Program-made: the position numbers and the translations under genes
Shown: positions 62,846 through 64,000 of the stretch, one piece after another
How the letters are laid out: every line of letters begins with the position of its first letter
Numbering within the stretch: the first letter of the stretch is position 1
The notes under the pieces: model-generated
What the model saw: the letters and a program-made list of their open reading frames with translations, nothing else
What the model was told of the DNA's origin: nothing
The model's database searches: none
Origin: Pseudomonas serbica
GTDB taxonomy: Bacteria > Pseudomonadota > Gammaproteobacteria > Pseudomonadales > Pseudomonadaceae
DNA length: 64,000 bases
Direction: 5' to 3'
Assembly (NCBI RefSeq): GCF_028823535.1
Contig: NZ_JAQIYM010000001.1
Span: forward strand, 496,001-560,000

Positions 62846-64000
62846 TCAAAGGTCCAGTACCAGAGGCTGCGAGCCTTGGGCCGGCACAGCACAACAGATC
62901 AGCACCTGGCCTTCATCCGGCACCTCTGCTGGCGGTTGCGGATAATTGACCTGGCCACTGATCAGCCTAGTCTTGCAGGTCCCGCAAGAACCGCCACGGC
63001 AACTGAATTCCGGCTGTAATCCGCGGCTTTCCGCCAGCTCCAGCAGACTGCCGCCGTCCGGTTGCCAGCGAGCCTCCTTGGCTGAACGCTGGAACACCAC
63101 TGGCACCGAAGTGGTGGCCGCCGGCGGTTGCTCGATGACCACCGCGTCAGGGTCGAGACGGCGGACTAACGTCGAGGGACCGAAAGTTTCGGCGAAAATC
63201 CGCGCGTCGCGAATATCCAGTTCGCGCAGGGCATCGTACATCGCCTGGGTAAAACTGCCCGGCCCACAGAGGACAAAATCCAGCTGATCGTAATCATCGA
63301 CCTCGAGTAATTCCGAGAGCCGTGGAACATCGATCCGCCCGGTCAAATCGAAATCTTCGCCCTCCCGAGCCTCCGGCTCCGGTTGACTGAGCAAGCGCAC
63401 AACCCTGACCGCATCCCCGGCAGTCTCGAGCAAGCGGTCCACCTCAGGACGAAACGGTTGATCAGCCAAGGTGCGCGAACTCTGGAAGAACCAGGTCGGC
63501 CGTATACGGCGGGTGCGCAAGCCTTGATAGACCACCTCACGCAGCATCGACAGCAGCGGTGTAATTCCCACGCCAGCAGCCAATAACACCAGCGGTCGAC
63601 GCTCATGTGGCGCGACGGTGAAATGCCCTTGGGGTGCCCGGGCTTCCAGCAGGTCGCCGACGCGAACCTGTTCATGCAGGTGCGTAGACACCCGGCCGTC
63701 ACGCTTCACACTGATACGGAAAAAATCATCCGAGGGCGCACTCGACAGGCTATACGTGCGGATGTGCACATCGCCATCGATGTGGAACCGCAGCGGTAAG
63801 TGCTGTCCGGCGTGGAACAACGGTAACCCGACGCCGTCGCCTGGTTCCAAATAGATTGAGCGGATACCCTGGCTTTCCGTTTCGATCCGCACCACCCGTA
63901 GTGGTCGCCATTGATCGCCAAGCGCCTTGGCTTGCAGGCGTGCCGCGGCCTGGGCCCAGGTTCCCGTGAGCAAACTGGTGGGTGAAACACCGTCAAAGCG
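62846..64000 (-). CDS. FAD/NAD(P)-2Fe-2S oxidoreductase, 5' end outside window
   Basis: At least 384 aa. The frame stays open to the right edge, so the apparent TTG start at 63973 is probably internal. It has an FAD-binding domain with 'IRTYSLSSAPSDDFFRISVK' (R-x-Y-S), an NAD(P)-binding domain ('LLAAGVGITPLLSMLREVVY', 'FVLCGPGSFTQAMYDALREL'), and a C-terminal plant-type [2Fe-2S] ferredoxin domain with 'FSCRGGSCGTCKTRLISGQV' and 'GQVLICCAVPAQG'. The order FNR-Fer2 is that of phthalate-dioxygenase-reductase-like or Hcr-like reductases. A further N-terminal domain may be present. Confidence 0.85.
   Translation of the reverse strand, partial: RFDGVSPTSLLTGTWAQAAARLQAKALGDQWRPLRVVRIETESQGIRSIYLEPGDGVGLPLFHAGQHLPLRFHIDGDVHIRTYSLSSAPSDDFFRISVKRDGRVSTHLHEQVRVGDLLEARAPQGHFTVAPHERRPLVLLAAGVGITPLLSMLREVVYQGLRTRRIRPTWFFQSSRTLADQPFRPEVDRLLETAGDAVRVVRLLSQPEPEAREGEDFDLTGRIDVPRLSELLEVDDYDQLDFVLCGPGSFTQAMYDALRELDIRDARIFAETFGPSTLVRRLDPDAVVIEQPPAATTSVPVVFQRSAKEARWQPDGGSLLELAESRGLQPEFSCRGGSCGTCKTRLISGQVNYPQPPAEVPDEGQVLICCAVPAQGSQPLVLDL

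Overview
The window is a G+C-rich (about 60%) chromosomal segment of a Pseudomonas of the P. fluorescens group. Evidence: the gene order (hupB-like, rubredoxin pair, ubiCA, phoBR, phoU-pstBAC-pstS, purEK, aspA, uvrD, the Zur-type folE2/zigA block) follows the end of known Pseudomonas chromosomes; the codon use; and the intergenic REP palindromes built on 'GTGGGAGCGGGCTTGCTCGC'. It is almost all chromosomal backbone. I see no phage, insertion sequence, CRISPR array, rRNA or tRNA.

Layout. 1-6.7 kb: tail of an unrecognised gene, an A+T-richer delta-60 repeat protein, small conserved genes, an HU protein, rubredoxin and its reductase, ubiC-ubiA and a small secreted protein. 6.8-19.6 kb: the phosphate-starvation block, with phoBR on the + strand and pstS and pstC-pstA-pstB-phoU on the - strand. 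PhoB boxes can be read before phoB, pstC and pstS; a CorC-type protein, an M23 peptidase and a response regulator are interleaved. 19.7-31.3 kb: an MHS transporter, a thioesterase, a mutarotase, purE-purK with a terminator in its leader, then a LysR regulator, aspA, an alanine/glycine symporter and an asparaginase (Asp/Asn/Ala use). 31.4-42.4 kb: a PAS-GGDEF-EAL protein, uvrD, a Tim44-like protein, an SMI1 protein, a CPA2 antiporter, a thioesterase and pdxY.

42.4-47.1 kb is a zinc-starvation block: two COG0523 (CobW-type) GTPases, a small secreted protein, folE2 and a threonyl-tRNA synthetase relative from which the whole catalytic core is missing. A Zur-like palindrome lies between zigA and folE2. 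47.1-50.4 kb: a DUF3617 protein, cardiolipin synthase and cyclopropane-fatty-acid synthase. 50.5-56.5 kb: a tightly coupled four-gene operon of three SPFH (HflK-like) membrane proteins, one with a histidine-rich N-terminus, and a P1B-type metal ATPase. A second Zur-like palindrome lies just before its first gene. 56.7-64 kb: lpd, an Lrp/AsnC-LysE pair, two overlapping genes for exported proteins of unknown role, and a flavin/2Fe-2S reductase running off the right edge.

The strongest candidates for something undescribed are the core-less ThrRS-like protein and the putatively zinc-controlled SPFH/P-type ATPase operon. Both are sequence-based inferences; no database search or alignment was run.
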